DNA from: Ewingella americana
Lineage (GTDB): Bacteria > Pseudomonadota > Gammaproteobacteria > Enterobacterales > Enterobacteriaceae
NCBI RefSeq assembly: GCF_006438725.1
Contig: NZ_RCZD01000002.1
Span: 524,580 to 588,579, forward strand
Length of the DNA stretch: 64,000 nt
Reading direction: 5' to 3'
Positions 1 through 8,255 of this stretch are shown piece by piece. The notes beneath the pieces were generated by a model. The model was not told the DNA's origin. It did not search any database and saw only the letters and a program-made list of their open reading frames with translations. Position numbers and translations under genes: made by a program. Numbering within the stretch: the first letter of the stretch is position 1; each line of letters opens with the position of its first letter.

Positions 1-3000
1 GCTATCCCATGGTATATCCTGCTTGGCGACCGCTGTGGTAAAACATCGTTGCTGGCTGGATCAGGCTTGCCGATGTTCTCAAGCGACGGAGAGGACAGCA
101 CCGTTGTGCACACACATACCTTACGCTGGTGGTTTTTCCGCAACGTTTGCTTCCTTGACCTCTCAAGCAACTTTCTGAATGGCACGCCCACCTTCCACCG
201 TGCATGGGGAAAACTGGTTGGTTGGATCGCCCGTATTCCAGCACCGTCGGGCGTCATGATCTGCCTGTCTATTACCGATTTACTGAATGAAGATGTCAGC
301 ACGTTGCATGATAAAGCGCGTAAAATCCGTGCACAAATCGAACCCCTGACGCGTAAACTCAAACGTCAACTTCCGCTCTACATCACGATAACGCAGTGCG
401 ATAAATTCCTGGCATTCAGCCTTTGGGCGCAACAGCTATCCACCGCCCAGCGCCAGCAAGTTTTGGGTTATTACTGGCAGACGCCGCCCAACATTGACGG
501 CAAAGATGCCTCCACGCTGCTGCCACTGTTTACGGCACTGAAAAATGGCCTCGATCTCGCTCGCCTCAGCATGACCGGCACACCAATGCCGCCGGATGTG
601 CATGCTGCCCTGCTCGATTTCCCAGAGTCATTTACCCGACTGCAAAAACCGTTGCAAGTATTCCTGGCATCCCTGTGCGAACCTAACGCCTACTTCACCC
701 GCACCTCACTCGGCGGCGTGTGGTTTACCGCCAGCGAACAACAGGATAAAAACAAAAGTCGCCGCACCGCTTACTTCGTTCACGATTTGCTGATGCACCA
801 TCTCCCGGCTTTCAGCACCTCCCGCGAAGTACTTTGGCAGTACAATAAAAGGCTGCGCGTTGTGTTCGGCAGTCTGCTGTTGCTGGGTTGCGTAGGAGTG
901 CTGGGGTATAGCGCAGTGAAAAGTGCTGCCTTGATGCAACGTGACACAGCCAGCCTTACCCCGACAGAATTGGCTGATTTGCTGATGAAGAACGAAAGTC
1001 ATCGTGACTCTCCCCTGCTCTACCTGCCGTTCTCCCCGGTGCTAAACCAACAACATCGACAGATTGAACAACAGTTGAGGGCGAAGCTTCCGCCGCGCCC
1101 GAGCAACAGCGAGCAGATGTCTATGGCTTATCTGCAACAATTCGTCACGGCCCCGACACAGACTCAGCGCCAGATGGTACTCGATCTCGCGCAAACCATT
1201 ATTACCCGGCAAAGTATGCGCGATGGTGCCACCCTTGAAGCACTCAGTCTGCAGCCGATGACACCTGACGCACTGCGCCTTAATGCAGGCGATCCTGGGT
1301 CATCCCCGCACACTCTGCTGGCCCTTGACCGCTGGGTGATGCAACAACCTGCGGGTGCTGACCAGCTCGCGGCACTTCATGGCCTGCTGTCGACCCTCAT
1401 TAATTATGATCAGACACTGGCGTGGCTTACTGCACCGGTTGATTCCCTGCCAGCGATTCAGGACAGCGATTTTTGGCCACAGGCCTTGGGCGTGGTCTCA
1501 CTTTCAGGTATCTGGACACGGCAAGGCGAGCTGCAAATTAGCGAATGGGTTGCCCTGATAAACCAGGCGAATAACAAAACGCAACCAGAACCATTGTTGC
1601 AAAACTTTATGCAGACCCTACCAGCCCAACGCCAGAACGCATGGCGTCAACTGCTGCTGGACGTAACCCCTTGGCTCCAGGACAAAAAACCTCAATCTTT
1701 GCCGCAAAACCAACTTATCGCCCTGAGCCAAGGGCAAAGCCCGGCGATGAAATTCGCTCAACGTATCGCCTTCGAACTCGACAACATCCCGGACCAAAGC
1801 ACCCAGCCCTGGTTGAGCGAACTACGTCGGCTACAAAAACTCCCGTCTCAGGCCGCAGAGAACCCTGCTCTACAGAAGATGCAGCAAGTGGATGCAAAAC
1901 TGCGTAGCGGGTTTATAAAATGGTTACAGGGTGGAAAATTAATCGCTCTGGCCCATAATCTCACACCGCAACCTAACGCATGGCTGAAGTGGCAGACCTC
2001 GCTCAATGCTGCTGCCAGCAAGGCGCTTAACCAGGCAGTACTTAGCCCTGCGCTCACCGAGGGGCTTTTCGCCCCGCAGGCGGAGGCTAAGGCCATCAAT
2101 CCATTGGTCACGCTGTTCGCCAGTTTTGACCAATTGCACAAAGCGCTGGAACCGCGCAGTCAGGAGATCGGCGTTGAGGCGGTCTGGTCGCTGTATCAAA
2201 GCGACGCCAGTTCGCTGCTCGCCCACGCCGTGGCTCGCTCCGGCTGTTGGCTTAACGACCAGTGGCAAAGCAAAGTCATGTGGCCAATGCGTAAAAATGC
2301 CGCAGAACAGGACTATGACACCCAACAAACGCTGGCCTGGCAATACCTCGCTGATTTTGTGCGTGGTCCGGCTAAAGGGCTGCTAACAGTCAGCGATCTG
2401 GGGCCGCAAGCCGGTGAATTCCACGGACAAACCTTACCTCTGACTGAAGAGTTTCTGAGTCTGGCTCGTCATATGCTCAACCCAGAAGACGTGTTGGATT
2501 CGCCGGTGCATCAGAATACGCAGAGCGAGGATCGACTCACGACCCTTAACGACCAGATCGGGCAGATCACCCAGCAGCAAAAAACGCTGGAAACCAAAGC
2601 TTATAACATCAGCATCGTGAGCGGACCGGCCACCATCGCAGAAGGTGCACGCTTAATCCCGATCGGTGAGCGTTTGACACTGGAATGCACAACCGGCACT
2701 CAAGTCCTCGACAGTATGAACTTTGCCGAACAGGCGCAGTTCATCTGGCACCCAGGCCAGTGCCAAAACGTCAAACTGGAGGTCAAGTTCCCCAATTTTA
2801 ACGCGACCTACCGCTTCGAAGGTAATAACGCCTGGCCTGATTTCCTTCAACAGTTTATCCGTGGCGAAGCACTGCTCAACGCCCGGGATTTTGAGGACAA
2901 CGCCGATTTACTGGCGGAGTTAAACATCAAGCATGTGCTGGTTCGCTTTAAGATTTCCGACCAACAGCTTCTGCAAAACGCCTGGGGCGAGTGGCTATAT

Positions 3001-3132
3001 TTGGATGAGCAACTCAACACCCTTAAAGAACAAAAACAGGCCCTTGAAGAGCAAAAAATCAACCAACAACCTTCAGCTGCCCTGCGAGGGCGCCTCGCTG
3101 AACTTCCAGAAAATGCGGCAGAGTGCCGGTAA
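1..3132 (+). CDS. tssM: Type VI secretion membrane protein TssM (IcmF), 5' end cut by window
   Basis: The reading frame is open from base 1, so the gene starts upstream; about 1043 codons are visible. TssM is the inner-membrane ATPase-like anchor of the type VI membrane complex (TssJLM), spanning the envelope to contact the TssJ lipoprotein. A P-loop (GDRCGKTS) is encoded at 25-48, followed by the IcmF-type cytoplasmic region and one strong membrane helix around nt 859-915. The long remainder is the periplasmic part, as the family expects. The N-terminal membrane helices lie before the window. The stop is 19 bases before clpV, so the two are probably co-transcribed. The family call is firm; nothing looks broken. 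Confidence 0.9.
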   Translation, partial: AIPWYILLGDRCGKTSLLAGSGLPMFSSDGEDSTVVHTHTLRWWFFRNVCFLDLSSNFLNGTPTFHRAWGKLVGWIARIPAPSGVMICLSITDLLNEDVSTLHDKARKIRAQIEPLTRKLKRQLPLYITITQCDKFLAFSLWAQQLSTAQRQQVLGYYWQTPPNIDGKDASTLLPLFTALKNGLDLARLSMTGTPMPPDVHAALLDFPESFTRLQKPLQVFLASLCEPNAYFTRTSLGGVWFTASEQQDKNKSRRTAYFVHDLLMHHLPAFSTSREVLWQYNKRLRVVFGSLLLLGCVGVLGYSAVKSAALMQRDTASLTPTELADLLMKNESHRDSPLLYLPFSPVLNQQHRQIEQQLRAKLPPRPSNSEQMSMAYLQQFVTAPTQTQRQMVLDLAQTIITRQSMRDGATLEALSLQPMTPDALRLNAGDPGSSPHTLLALDRWVMQQPAGADQLAALHGLLSTLINYDQTLAWLTAPVDSLPAIQDSDFWPQALGVVSLSGIWTRQGELQISEWVALINQANNKTQPEPLLQNFMQTLPAQRQNAWRQLLLDVTPWLQDKKPQSLPQNQLIALSQGQSPAMKFAQRIAFELDNIPDQSTQPWLSELRRLQKLPSQAAENPALQKMQQVDAKLRSGFIKWLQGGKLIALAHNLTPQPNAWLKWQTSLNAAASKALNQAVLSPALTEGLFAPQAEAKAINPLVTLFASFDQLHKALEPRSQEIGVEAVWSLYQSDASSLLAHAVARSGCWLNDQWQSKVMWPMRKNAAEQDYDTQQTLAWQYLADFVRGPAKGLLTVSDLGPQAGEFHGQTLPLTEEFLSLARHMLNPEDVLDSPVHQNTQSEDRLTTLNDQIGQITQQQKTLETKAYNISIVSGPATIAEGARLIPIGERLTLECTTGTQVLDSMNFAEQAQFIWHPGQCQNVKLEVKFPNFNATYRFEGNNAWPDFLQQFIRGEALLNARDFEDNADLLAELNIKHVLVRFKISDQQLLQNAWGEWLYLDEQLNTLKEQKQALEEQKINQQPSAALRGRLAELPENAAECR

Positions 3133-3151
3133 CTTATTGAAAGGGATCTTT

Positions 3152-5692
3152 ATGAGCAGTTACTTAAAACACATCGTTGACAAACTTACCCGCGAAAGCC
3201 GGGTATGTCTGGATACCGCTGTCAGCCAGGCCGTTTCGCGCACCCATCATGAGGTCGATGTTGAGCATCTCTTACTGGCCGTGATAGTTAATCATAGCGA
3301 CCTGATGGAAACCCTCAGTTTAGGCGCAGGCCTGAAACCGGATGCACTGCTTAACGCCACGCAACAAACACTGAACACCTTACGCAGCGGCAACAGCCGT
3401 GCTCCGGTGTTCTCCACCGGCCTGGTTCAGTGGTTGGAAAAAGCCTGGCTTCACGCCAGTGCCAACTGGGGGCAATCACATCTCGCACCTCCGGTTCTGC
3501 TGGCCTGTCTGCTCGATGAAAATACTGCCCCAGATTTACCCAGCGGCGTGCGCGAAGCCCTGAGTTGCTCCCGAGATACGGCTGAACATCTGCTGCATAG
3601 CGCCTGCCAGACCACGGCCAATGTTTCCAGTTCTCCTGCGGAGATGGGCAATACTGCACTTGGCAAATTTACCCGTAACCTGAGCGCCCAGGCCCGCAAA
3701 GGCGAACTGGATCCGGTGCTGGGGCGCGAAGCTGAAATTCGTCAGATGATCGACATCCTGCTCCGTCGTCGCCAGAACAACCCCATTCTGACTGGCGAAC
3801 CAGGTGTGGGGAAAACCGCACTGGTTGAAGGTTTGGCCCTGCGCATCGCTGCCGGTAATGTACCGGACGTTTTAAAACCGATGGAAGTACTGACGCTGGA
3901 TCTGGGCCTGCTCCAGGCGGGCGCAAGTGTAAAAGGTGAGTTTGAAAATCGTCTTCAGGCGTTGATGAAAGAGATCGCCAGCGCAGCGCAGCCTATCATT
4001 CTGTTTATCGACGAAGCCCATACGCTGATTGGCGCAGGCGGCCAGGCGGGGCAAAACGACGCCGCCAATCTCCTTAAACCTGCACTTGCTCGCGGCGAAT
4101 TGCGCGTAGTGGCCGCCACTACCTGGGCGGAATATAAAAAGTACGTCGAAAAAGACGCTGCGCTGGCCCGCCGCTTCCAACTGGTACAGGTAGCCGAACC
4201 CAATATCGACAGCGCCACCGCCATGTTACGTGCCATTGCTCCTGCCATGTCTCGCCACCACGGCGTGTTGATCCTGGAAAGCGCGATTCATGCTGCTGTT
4301 ACACTCTCCAACCGTTACATCGCCGGACGGCAAATGCCGGATAAATCCGTCAGCCTGCTTGATACGGCATGCGCCCGCGTGGCAGTTTCCCAATCTCACA
4401 GTCCAAAAGAGATTGAAGATATCAATGCTCTGCTCAGCAACCTGAATACCGAACATGATGCGCTGCTTAAAGAGGGGCAACACGACCAGCGTCTGGCAAA
4501 ACTGGCACTGCGTGAAAGCCAACTTCTGGCCGATCTCGCGTACCTTCAGCCACAGTGGGAAAAACAAAAAACATTGGTGCAGCAACTGATGCAAAGCAAC
4601 GATGAAAGCGCCACCGCCCAGTGGCGAAAAGAACTCACGCAGCTTCATCAGGCACAGGCACTGGTATTTGACTGCGTAGACGCTACCTGCATCGCCGATG
4701 TTGTTTCTGGCTGGACCGGCGTGCCGCTAGGGCGCATGGTTGAAAAAGAACATCAACAGTTAGGCGAACTGCTCCATCGCCTGGAACAGCGCGTTTTGGG
4801 TCAACGCCACGCGCTCTCAACCATTGCCACACAAATACGCATCAGCCGCGCCAATCTTAGCGACCCGTTAAAACCGACCGGGGTGTACATGCTGGCAGGT
4901 CCGTCTGGGATCGGTAAAACAGAAACAGCCCTGATGTTGGCCGATTTACTCTATGGCGGCGAACAAAGTCTGGTGACGATCAACATGTCGGAATACCAGG
5001 AGGCCCATAGCGTTTCGGGTCTGAAAGGCTCGCCACCGGGCTATGTGGGTTACGGTCAGGGCGGGGTGCTGACTGAAGCGGTGAAACGCAATCCGTACAG
5101 CGTGGTCCTGCTCGACGAAGTGGAAAAAGCTCACCCAGACGTGATGGAGTTGTTTTATCAAGTGTTCGACAAAGGAGTGATCGAAGATGCGGAAGGTCAA
5201 CGCATTAACTTTCGTAACACGCTGATAATAATGACATCAAACCTGGCAAGTGCGAGGATCACGGCCGCCTGCGCAGCAGGAGAAACGTCGCCAGAGGCAC
5301 TCTGCACACTGATCCGCCCAGAGTTCGAACACGTTTTCCGCCCGGCGCTAATGGGCCGCGTCACGCTCATCCCCTATCTGCCACTGCAACCCAAAACGTT
5401 GGCGAAAATCATCAAGCTCAAACTTGAGCATATCTGCCAGCGTTATGACACTGCCAGCAACGGTGAGGCGCAACTCAAATATAGCGAGAGCGTGGTCGCC
5501 TGGGTGGCTGATTTGTGCCAGGTGAACCAGAGCGGTGCCCGTGATATTGATCAGGTATTGAACCAACATATTCTGCCGCTGCTGGCAGACAACCTGCTAC
5601 AGGAAGAGAAAACTACGCCTGGGGGTCGGAAACTAAGCATCGTTAAAGGGGGATTGGTTATCACCACAGCAGGGAAAAAAAATGGCGAATAA
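3152..5692 (+). CDS. clpV: Type VI secretion AAA+ ATPase ClpV (TssH)
   Basis: 846 residues. ClpV is the cytoplasmic AAA+ unfoldase that dismantles contracted type VI sheaths (TssB/TssC) for reuse. The sequence shows an N-terminal Clp-N type domain (about 1-160), a first ATPase module with Walker A GEPGVGKT at 215-222 and Walker B LFIDEAH, a coiled middle region, and a second module with Walker A GPSGIGKT at 583-590 and Walker B LLDEVEKAH. I chose the ATG at 3152 because it gives the usual ClpV N-terminus and follows a GGGATC-like ribosome site; a longer open frame back to 2933 overlaps tssM and is unlikely. It overlaps the next gene by 11 bases. Confidence 0.96.
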   Translation: MSSYLKHIVDKLTRESRVCLDTAVSQAVSRTHHEVDVEHLLLAVIVNHSDLMETLSLGAGLKPDALLNATQQTLNTLRSGNSRAPVFSTGLVQWLEKAWLHASANWGQSHLAPPVLLACLLDENTAPDLPSGVREALSCSRDTAEHLLHSACQTTANVSSSPAEMGNTALGKFTRNLSAQARKGELDPVLGREAEIRQMIDILLRRRQNNPILTGEPGVGKTALVEGLALRIAAGNVPDVLKPMEVLTLDLGLLQAGASVKGEFENRLQALMKEIASAAQPIILFIDEAHTLIGAGGQAGQNDAANLLKPALARGELRVVAATTWAEYKKYVEKDAALARRFQLVQVAEPNIDSATAMLRAIAPAMSRHHGVLILESAIHAAVTLSNRYIAGRQMPDKSVSLLDTACARVAVSQSHSPKEIEDINALLSNLNTEHDALLKEGQHDQRLAKLALRESQLLADLAYLQPQWEKQKTLVQQLMQSNDESATAQWRKELTQLHQAQALVFDCVDATCIADVVSGWTGVPLGRMVEKEHQQLGELLHRLEQRVLGQRHALSTIATQIRISRANLSDPLKPTGVYMLAGPSGIGKTETALMLADLLYGGEQSLVTINMSEYQEAHSVSGLKGSPPGYVGYGQGGVLTEAVKRNPYSVVLLDEVEKAHPDVMELFYQVFDKGVIEDAEGQRINFRNTLIIMTSNLASARITAACAAGETSPEALCTLIRPEFEHVFRPALMGRVTLIPYLPLQPKTLAKIIKLKLEHICQRYDTASNGEAQLKYSESVVAWVADLCQVNQSGARDIDQVLNQHILPLLADNLLQEEKTTPGGRKLSIVKGGLVITTAGKKNGE

Positions 5693-6800
5693 TAGCTACT
5701 CCGTGAAGCCAGGCGAGGTAAAAATCAATTGTCACGATCCTCGCCACCACAATGAATTTTTGCTGCTCAGTAACAGCGTTAACAACTGGAAAGGTCATGT
5801 TCACGATCGGTCCTGGTGGTTGACGCAGGAAAACCAGTGCCTGGAAATATTTCAGCGCCACGGCTATGACCTGCAAAGTGGCGTCTGGTTCTGCCTGATA
5901 AGTTGTCAGCGCCACGGTTGGGCGGGCATGGCGAACGCCACGCTGTTGCTGGCCGAAGGATTTAGCAAGAAACAGCGCCAGTGTTGGCCCCCCATTGCAG
6001 CAACCAATCTGCGTCAGCAAATTATCGAATGGTATTGCACACACGCTGCTACCTGTATTTATGGCTTACCGTTAACCAGTATTGAAGTAAAAACCCTTGA
6101 ACAGCTTGAAGGAGCAGTGTCACTGATGCTCCAGCAGGCGTTAAGCCTGCAATCGCGCAGCCAGGCGGCATTGCGTAACCTTCTCGACTATCTTCAGTCA
6201 TGTAGGCAATCGCTACAGAAAAGGGCATTGGTGGCCAAACTCGAAATCCAGGAATCACCTCGGCCGCCAGTCACCCCAGCCCCAATATTGGTTCCTGAGC
6301 AGACTCCGCTACCGGTTCAACGCCCGTGGAAAGCGTTGCTTACTGGTGGCGCTATCGGTATCGCCCTTACGCTTGGCATAGTTAGCGCGTCAAATTGGCT
6401 GGAGCAACCTTCGGCGGCGATCAGTTTATATAAGCTCTGGCCCGGCAATCCTGTCTCCGCACGCTGGCAAAAACATCTCGCCGAACAAATCGCCAGCTTG
6501 CCCAATACCAACAGCTGGGCGTTGGTAAACAAGCAGTTAAACGACCTCGAACAACGCCTGCTGGATGCCGAGCAAAAACGTAAACCTTATATGACGATTT
6601 CCGAGCTGAAAACCGCCATTTACCAGATGCGTCAGACACTGCAACAGGGCGGTGAACCTGCACTGGCGCAGCTTGATGCTTTGCAAAGTAAGCTGGATAG
6701 CCAGCAGCCGGTCAGCAACGCTGAAATAAATGCTGTCTCCCAGCATCTTGAAGCGTTAAACAGCCGGTTGATTCAGATAACGAGCAAACTACAGGAATGA
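5682..6800 (+). CDS. TssA-like type VI accessory protein with ImpA-N and VasL regions (TagA-like)
   Basis: 372 residues. The N-terminal half resembles the ImpA-N domain of TssA-family proteins. A single membrane helix at about 218-237 follows a proline-rich linker, and the C-terminal third is a helical VasL-type region. Proteins of this plan (TagA/VasL) are known in other species to stop sheath extension at the distal membrane. Its place directly after clpV, with an 11-base overlap and the ribosome site AGGGA inside the clpV 3' end, supports a type VI role. The exact subgroup (TagA or another TssA-like protein) cannot be settled by eye. It is the last recognisable gene of the cluster. Confidence 0.75.
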   Translation: MANNSYSVKPGEVKINCHDPRHHNEFLLLSNSVNNWKGHVHDRSWWLTQENQCLEIFQRHGYDLQSGVWFCLISCQRHGWAGMANATLLLAEGFSKKQRQCWPPIAATNLRQQIIEWYCTHAATCIYGLPLTSIEVKTLEQLEGAVSLMLQQALSLQSRSQAALRNLLDYLQSCRQSLQKRALVAKLEIQESPRPPVTPAPILVPEQTPLPVQRPWKALLTGGAIGIALTLGIVSASNWLEQPSAAISLYKLWPGNPVSARWQKHLAEQIASLPNTNSWALVNKQLNDLEQRLLDAEQKRKPYMTISELKTAIYQMRQTLQQGGEPALAQLDALQSKLDSQQPVSNAEINAVSQHLEALNSRLIQITSKLQE

Positions 6801-6900
6801 CCCCATCATTTTACGTGGAGTCTGTAATGAAAAAATTGCGGGCTAATTGGGGAGAGCGGTGAAAGTATCATTGTCGCGAATACCTCTTCAGGTATGTTTT

Positions 6901-6940
6901 GGCGGAGAACATTTTAATATATTCTCCGCCAGTTTTAATT
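6901..6940 (+). terminator. Intrinsic terminator after the type VI cluster
   Basis: Perfect 9-bp dyad GGCGGAGAA (6901-6909) / TTCTCCGCC (6922-6930) with a 12-base AT-rich loop, followed by a T-rich run. It closes the type VI transcript. Confidence 0.65.
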
Positions 6941-7118
6941 TGGATAAAAATAAAAGACGCTGAGGATGGGAATCGACACATCAAGAAAATGTTTGCCGAC
7001 CCCAGCCTTGAAATCGCGTGCAGTAAGATGTCATCGAAAAAACGTTAAGACCCGCGTTTATCGCTCAAATAGCCTAATCCTCCGCAAATCAGCCCATCTG
7101 CAAACCTTTTTTGTTGCA

Positions 7119-7147
7119 TTGACGCATTAATTATTTTAGATTTTACT
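7119..7147 (+). promoter_or_regulatory. Candidate sigma-70 promoter of ygaVP
   Basis: TTGACG (7119-7124), 17-base spacer, TTTACT (7142-7147). The -10 lies inside the operator dyad described separately, as expected for an autorepressed ArsR gene. Confidence 0.5.
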
Positions 7148-7168
7148 AAAATTAGATAAAGCTAAAAT
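7133..7168 (+). promoter_or_regulatory. Candidate YgaV (ArsR-type) operator, three half-sites
   Basis: Perfect 7-6-7 dyad ATTTTAG (7133-7139) / CTAAAAT (7146-7152), followed by a third copy CTAAAAT at 7162-7168, 16 bases after the second. It covers the -10 and start region and ends 9 bases before the ygaV ATG. Autoregulation is inferred from the family habit. Confidence 0.6.
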
Positions 7169-7177
7169 AAAGGACCT

Positions 7178-7495
7178 ATGGCAAATACGGAACCTGGCCT
7201 GTTGCAAGAGAGCGCCTCACAGGCATCAAAACTGCTTAAATCCATGAGCAATGCTAACCGGCTATTGATCCTGTGCATGCTGGTTGATTCACCGGGCACA
7301 TCGGCAGGCGACCTTTGCAAATTGACCGGATTAAGCCCTTCAGCAACCTCTCAGCACCTGGCCAGAATGAAAGAAGAAGGCTTGATTGAATGCGCCAGAG
7401 AGGGGCAAAAGATGAACTACTTCATCAAAAATGCATCCGTTAAAACCATCATTAGCACATTAAGGGACATTTACTGCCCTGAGGATTTAACATGA
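7178..7495 (+). CDS. ygaV: ArsR-family sulfur-responsive repressor YgaV-like
   Basis: 105 residues, a winged-helix ArsR protein; the recognition region is about residues 41-70 (SPSATSQHLARMKEEGLI). It carries four cysteines (33, 47, 72, 100). Related BigR/YgaV repressors sense reactive sulfur through cysteines; I cannot assign the sensing pair here. It overlaps the rhodanese gene by ATGA (7492-7495), so translation is coupled, exactly the ygaV-ygaP arrangement of E. coli. The ATG has an AAAGGA ribosome site, and a dyad operator sits just upstream, suggesting autorepression. The assignment rests on family plus gene order. Confidence 0.85.
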   Translation: MANTEPGLLQESASQASKLLKSMSNANRLLILCMLVDSPGTSAGDLCKLTGLSPSATSQHLARMKEEGLIECAREGQKMNYFIKNASVKTIISTLRDIYCPEDLT

Positions 7496-8022
7496 CGCCT
7501 AAATTCGTTACCCCTGTAGAAGCGAAAGCACTCATCGAACATGGGGCCGTTCTGATTGATATTCGCGAACCCGCTGAGTTTTTGCGTGAACATGTCCCTG
7601 GTGCTACCTCCTTCCCTGTATCAGACATGATTGCAGGCAAAAGCATTACAGGCTTACCGACGCAGCAAACGGTTATCTTTTACTGTCAGGCGGGGTCTCG
7701 CACGTCCCAACATGCTGAAATCCTTATCAAGTCCGCACGGACTTCCCCAGTGCTGTTACTCACCGGCGGAATTAACGGCTGGAAAAGCGCAAACCTCCCT
7801 ACGTTGGAGGATAAAAAACAACCCATTCCTGTCATGCGGCAAGTCCAGATTGCCGCAGGGATACTGATCCTCGTTGGTGTCGTGCTGGGATATACCCTGG
7901 ATAAAAGCTTATTTTTACTCTCTGGATTAGTAGGAGCAGGCTTGATCTTTGCTGGTATCAGTGGCTGGTGCGGTATGGCGATTTTGCTTGCAAAAATGCC
8001 ATGGAACACATTGAAGCGTTAA
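7492..8022 (+). CDS. ygaP: Membrane-bound rhodanese YgaP
   Basis: 176 residues, close to the length of E. coli YgaP. The N-terminal 105 residues form a rhodanese domain with the active-site loop CQAGSR at 65-70 (Cys65 accepts the persulfide). Two membrane helices follow at about 117-136 and 140-160, the second ending with Cys160, which corresponds in position to the second conserved Cys of E. coli YgaP. Such proteins move sulfane sulfur at the inner membrane. Co-transcribed with ygaV through a 4-base overlap, so probably induced when the repressor senses reactive sulfur. Confidence 0.9.
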   Translation: MTPKFVTPVEAKALIEHGAVLIDIREPAEFLREHVPGATSFPVSDMIAGKSITGLPTQQTVIFYCQAGSRTSQHAEILIKSARTSPVLLLTGGINGWKSANLPTLEDKKQPIPVMRQVQIAAGILILVGVVLGYTLDKSLFLLSGLVGAGLIFAGISGWCGMAILLAKMPWNTLKR

Positions 8023-8056
8023 CGAATGGGCCCGTTTTGCCCTCAGGAAAAAGCCT

Positions 8057-8085
8057 TTGACTTGTTCACAAGGCAAAGTCATATT
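8057..8085 (+). promoter_or_regulatory. Candidate promoter of the riboswitch-controlled operon
   Basis: TTGACT (8057-8062), 17-base spacer, CATATT (8080-8085). Transcription from about 8092 would give a leader of roughly 165 bases containing the rod-like RNA and the terminator. Confidence 0.45.
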
Positions 8086-8112
8086 CAGGTTATGAATATA
8101 TCTCAGAACGTC

Positions 8113-8173
8113 TTACATACGACCACCCTAACGACCGCTCAAGGCGGGACGTAAGGTTGGTTCGTCGATGTAA
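8113..8173 (+). ncRNA. Structured leader RNA, probable riboswitch aptamer (class not established)
   Basis: A rod of three stems can be drawn by hand. P1 pairs TTACAT (8113-8118) and CGAC (8120-8123) with GTCG (8164-8167) and ATGTAA (8168-8173), one A bulged. P2 pairs 8127-8133 with 8150-8156 with a single A-A mismatch. P3 pairs CCGC (8135-8138) with GCGG (8144-8147) around a 5-base loop. Two internal loops separate the stems, the first with TTGGTTC on its 3' side. GGCGGG (8143-8148) is exactly complementary to CCCGCC (8193-8198) in the terminator's 5' arm, giving a possible antiterminator. A rod with three stems and two junctions matches what I recall of the xanthine (NMT1-motif) riboswitch, but the class must be tested. 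Confidence 0.55.
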
Positions 8174-8190
8174 AACGCGCTGACCCCAAG

Positions 8191-8220
8191 CCCCCGCCCG
8201 ACAGGACGGGGGTTTTCTTT
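8191..8220 (+). terminator. Intrinsic terminator inside the 5' leader (attenuator)
   Basis: CCCCCG (8191-8196) pairs with CGGGGG (8207-8212) and is followed by TTTTCTTT. It lies 36 bases before the start codon of the next gene and after the structured leader, so it probably serves as an expression platform rather than an end for ygaP alone. Confidence 0.75.
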
Positions 8221-8255
8221 TCTCCGTACTTGAAGGCTATTTTAGGAGAAAAGAG

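Larger units (their letters stand above)
6801..7177. other. Intergenic region between type VI cluster and ygaV
   Basis: Holds an 11-codon ORF (6827-6862, MKKLRANWGER) with a good GGAG ribosome site, possibly the start of a lost type VI gene; an intrinsic terminator at 6901-6940; and the ygaV promoter/operator at 7119-7168. The DNA at 6940-7110 shows no gene I recognise. Confidence 0.5.

Noticed and set aside
1939..2343. 134-codon minus-strand ORF in tssM
   Set aside because: Antisense shadow of the tssM coding frame, no ribosome site.
6966..7136. Open frames of about 55 codons (both one with ATG and one ending MSSKKR) before ygaV
   Set aside because: No ribosome site, overlap with the terminator or the ygaV promoter, no family resemblance.
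8113..8173. Cyclic-di-GMP-I riboswitch
   Set aside because: GGGACG-x-AA after a GC stem recalls the conserved GGGACGCAAAGCC, but the partner GGCAAACC side and the second stem with its tetraloop receptor are missing.
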